Source of the DNA: Pseudomonadota bacterium
Lineage (GTDB): Bacteria; Pseudomonadota; Gammaproteobacteria; Burkholderiales; SG8-39
Reading direction: 5' to 3'
DNA: 9,017 bases
Assembly (NCBI GenBank): GCA_021848555.1
Contig: JAJZUN010000088.1
Span: 1 to 9,017 of the forward strand
Shown here in pieces: positions 6,752 through 9,017 of the stretch. Position 1 is the stretch's first letter. Each line of letters starts with the position of its first letter. Position numbers and translations under genes: made by a program. The notes under the pieces were generated by a model. The model was not told the origin of the DNA. It did no database searches and saw nothing but the letters and a program-made list of their open reading frames with translations.

Positions 6752-7810
6752 TCATTGGAAGGCCGCATTCTGATATGGAACCCAATAAACGGAAACCATG
6801 GTCGCGTAATTCAATAGCACGAACAAGACAATCGCATATCCAACGACGATTACCCGATTTGCTAGCAGACGTGAACTATCGGAATTAAATGCGGCGCCTA
6901 TGCGAGAATAGACAAACAACTGTATCGGTATCAAGTACAAAGCAATGCGATCGGTCGCTGTGGATGCGACCTCTAGTAGCGGGATGCATGCCAAAGACAA
7001 CAAAGACAACAAGACCCAGGTTCTGCGCTCGACTTCATCCGGAGCCAAACGTTTGGCAAATACAAGGAAGATCGCAGCGGGGAGGGCGTTCATGGCCACG
7101 CGAATGTTTGCGCCCTCTGAAATCATCTCCGCTTCAATATAGTTGGTGACCAGTTTTTGGGACTCGTCGGTGAACGTGGCCCATCCGCCCAAGAAAGCCA
7201 TTGCCAGAAACGTCGCCGCAAGGAGGATGCGCTTGGTCCATACATTCTCGTAACTGGTGGCTACCAGGGCCAACGGCAATAACACTACAGCGGTCTTATG
7301 GAAGGTAAGCGCAAGCAGAATCCAGGTTGCGTATCTCACGAGATGCCCGTTAGCGAGCGCAACAAGTGCGATCAGTTCCAATCCCAGGGCCGCGCTCTGA
7401 CGGGTGTACCCCATCGCGACCACGACAATCAGATAAGGCACGGCAACGGTCAGCGCCAGCCAGGGTTGCGATTGCTGACGGCAAAATTGATAGACCCCCG
7501 TCATTACCAAAGCGCCGCAGGCAATATTGACCCCATAGATGCCCCAGCCCAGCGTGGCGAACAGCCATTCGAGCAGCGCATATCCCGGGTCATACTCCGA
7601 AAGTGTCTCAACTAGCGATGTTCCGACGATGGACTCGAAGTGGTTCAGGTAGGAGCCCCAATCTCCGCCTACCTCGAAGCGCAATCCGATGAGGAAGACG
7701 AATAGAACGCAAAGCGCCTGCCAGGCACGATCGTTATACTTTGCGTCGGCAGCCTGCACTGAAGCGAAGACAAGCGGCGGCAAGAAATACATTAGCCAGT
7801 AAGCAAACAT
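6752..7810 (-). CDS. EpsG/Wzy-like polysaccharide polymerase membrane protein
   Basis: 352-residue, very hydrophobic protein from ATG 7810 with roughly ten membrane segments. The EpsG family signature is clear near the start: GLRFEVGGDWGSYLNHFE (42-59), where Arg44, the VGGDW run and Tyr54 correspond to the conserved extracytoplasmic loop. Other family features are the MGYTRQSAALGLELIALVAL region, the HKTAVVLLPLAL loop-helix and DRIALYLIPIQLF late in the protein. EpsG-family proteins act as Wzy-like enzymes or carriers in assembling O-antigen or exopolysaccharide repeat units in the inner membrane. Length is typical. It is flanked by the amidotransferase 44 bases upstream and the GT4 gene downstream, on the same strand. 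The ribosome site is weak, and Met7 is an alternative start. The gene looks more AT-rich than its neighbours, common for Wzy-type genes. Confidence 0.88.
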   Translation of the reverse strand: MFAYWLMYFLPPLVFASVQAADAKYNDRAWQALCVLFVFLIGLRFEVGGDWGSYLNHFESIVGTSLVETLSEYDPGYALLEWLFATLGWGIYGVNIACGALVMTGVYQFCRQQSQPWLALTVAVPYLIVVVAMGYTRQSAALGLELIALVALANGHLVRYATWILLALTFHKTAVVLLPLALVATSYENVWTKRILLAATFLAMAFLGGWATFTDESQKLVTNYIEAEMISEGANIRVAMNALPAAIFLVFAKRLAPDEVERRTWVLLSLLSLACIPLLEVASTATDRIALYLIPIQLFVYSRIGAAFNSDSSRLLANRVIVVGYAIVLFVLLNYATMVSVYWVPYQNAAFQ

Positions 7811-7854
7811 CTGTTCGACTTGACCTCGTTATGAGTGAGTCCCGGGCACGCTCG

Positions 7855-9017
7855 CTAGCGCGATTCCTCCAGCCAGGCCTGGAACATCAATACGCACCAG
7901 AGCCGCGGGGTCCAGTCATGCCGGCCGCTGAGATGTTCTTGCCATACGTGGCGAATTGGCTCGGGTTTGAAGTAGCCTTCGCATTGCAGGCGCCTCTCGT
8001 CCAGCAAACTTTCGGCCCAGTCGCGCAGCGGACCGCGCAGCCATTCACCGAGCGGAATGGCAAAGCCCGCCTTGGGCCGCTCGATCAATTGACGAGGTAC
8101 GTACTTGTAGAGCACCTGGCGCAGCGCCCACTTACCCTGGCCATTACGTATCTTCATGTGCAGCGGCAGGCGCCAGGCCAGCTCCACCACGCGATGGTCG
8201 AGAAAGGGCACGCGGGTCTCGAGGCTAACGCTCATCGCTGCGCGGTCCACCTTGGTCAGGATGTCGTCTGGAAGATAGGTCAGCGTGTCCCAAAGCATCA
8301 TGCGCTGCGCGGATTCTGAAACTCCGGTTACCAGGCTGGCGTCATCCAGTCTGGTGGGCAAGCGACTGGCTCCGAGTATCACGTCAGCGGCCTGTGGCCA
8401 CTCGGTGACCAGGCTGAGATACAGTTCGTCCAGGCTCTGCACTGTTTTAAGACGGTGCGCCAGCTTGTGCGCTTTGTCGCCAAGACGGGCAACGTTGTCA
8501 GCATTGGGCAGCGCGCCGCCCAACGCGTCCCAAGCTGCGACGGGGACCTGCTGAATGCCAGCGCCCAACGCCTGTCGCACTGCGAGCGGCACCCAGCCCA
8601 GGCGGTTCCAAATCCTCTGTCCCCAAAAGTAGCGGTTGTAGCCGCCAAACAGCTCGTCCCCGCCATCGCCCGACAGCGCCACCGTTACGCCCAGTCGCGC
8701 CGCTTTGCACACCAGGTGGGTGGGGATCTGCGAACTGTCGGCAAAGGGTTCGTCGTACATGACTGGCAGTTGCGGAATCACTGCGCGCGCGTCCGCTGCG
8801 GTCACGCGCAGGGCGTGGTGCTCAGTGCCCAAGTGCTGCGCGACGGCGAGAGCGTGGGGCGACTCGTCAAACCCCGCTTCATCGAAGCCCACAGTAAAGG
8901 TCTGCACCGGTCGAGCGGACTGCGCCTGTATCAGCGCTGCGATAGTGGACGAGTCCACCCCGCCGGAGAGGAACGCGCCCAGCGGCACATCGGCCACCGA
9001 CGTTATGGCCACGGCCT
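7855..9017 (-). CDS. asnB: Asparagine synthase-like amidotransferase, C-terminal part (partial)
   Basis: The 3' end of an asparagine synthase (glutamine-hydrolysing) gene; the frame is still open at the window edge, and GTG 9012 is not a true start. The visible 387 codons hold the synthetase domain: DVPLGAFLSGGVDSS with the PP-loop SGGVDSS that binds ATP, MYDEPFADSSQIPTHLVCK, LSGDGGDELFGGYNRYFWGQ, and the LPDDILTKVDRAAMSVSLET / RVPFLDHRVVELAW segment. The C-terminus is full length. The N-terminal glutaminase domain lies outside the window. This type is common in exopolysaccharide and O-antigen clusters, where members are thought to amidate sugar carboxylates and not to make asparagine; exosortase-associated amidotransferases are close relatives. 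Being first in the visible operon and next to an EpsG gene supports a polysaccharide role. Confidence 0.92.
   Translation of the reverse strand, partial: AVAITSVADVPLGAFLSGGVDSSTIAALIQAQSARPVQTFTVGFDEAGFDESPHALAVAQHLGTEHHALRVTAADARAVIPQLPVMYDEPFADSSQIPTHLVCKAARLGVTVALSGDGGDELFGGYNRYFWGQRIWNRLGWVPLAVRQALGAGIQQVPVAAWDALGGALPNADNVARLGDKAHKLAHRLKTVQSLDELYLSLVTEWPQAADVILGASRLPTRLDDASLVTGVSESAQRMMLWDTLTYLPDDILTKVDRAAMSVSLETRVPFLDHRVVELAWRLPLHMKIRNGQGKWALRQVLYKYVPRQLIERPKAGFAIPLGEWLRGPLRDWAESLLDERRLQCEGYFKPEPIRHVWQEHLSGRHDWTPRLWCVLMFQAWLEESR

Noticed and set aside
7741..8319. 192-codon plus-strand open frame over the EpsG/AsnB junction
   Set aside because: Antisense to the well-supported asparagine synthase C-terminus; no motif of its own.
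2358..9017. A genuine lasso-peptide biosynthetic cluster
   Set aside because: No precursor peptide, RRE or ABC exporter is visible, intergenic gaps are at most about 93 bases, and EpsG plus GT4 genes lie between the candidate enzymes.

Overview
The window looks like chromosomal DNA from a GC-rich Gram-negative bacterium, most likely a betaproteobacterium or a close relative. This rests on gene style (a DUF218/YdcF envelope protein, FitAB-type and ParE-type toxin-antitoxin modules, an EpsG-type polysaccharide cluster) and on base composition, not on a marker gene, so the taxonomic call is tentative. No rRNA, tRNA, CRISPR array, transposase or integrase gene was seen.

Layout, left to right. 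(1) Positions 27-812, minus strand: a complete DUF218 (YdcF/ElyC-like) membrane protein. (2) Positions 911-1646, plus strand: a compact FitAB/VapBC-type toxin-antitoxin operon. A promoter with hexamers TTGCAC and TATCAT is overlaid by a perfect 22-bp palindrome, followed by an RHH antitoxin and a PIN toxin that overlap by GTGA. (3) Positions 1658-1730: a long imperfect inverted repeat of REP-like type. (4) Positions 1766-2326, plus strand: a second toxin-antitoxin module with a PF09720-type antitoxin and a RelE/ParE-type toxin, again overlapping by GTGA. The toxin carries two compensating single-base indels, so the middle third of the protein is read in the wrong frame. (5) Positions 2358-3602, plus strand: an NTP_transf_5-type nucleotidyltransferase. 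(6) Positions 3644-9017, minus strand and convergent with (5): a surface-polysaccharide operon. In transcription order it has an asparagine synthase-like amidotransferase (5' part outside the window), an EpsG/Wzy-like membrane protein, a CapM/PglA-type GT4 glycosyltransferase, and a 600-residue protein joining a SAM methyltransferase, one transmembrane helix and a transglutaminase-like Cys-His-Asp domain.

How the genes work together (inference). The minus-strand operon would assemble and modify a cell-surface glycan: GT4 adds a sugar to a lipid-linked precursor, the EpsG-like protein polymerises or handles repeat units in the inner membrane, and the amidotransferase and methyltransferase decorate sugars. 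The transglutaminase-like domain is predicted to sit on the periplasmic side, tethered to a cytoplasmic methyltransferase. That fusion is the most unusual item here. The two toxin-antitoxin modules sit side by side between the DUF218 gene and the polysaccharide cluster and look like a small accessory insertion zone.
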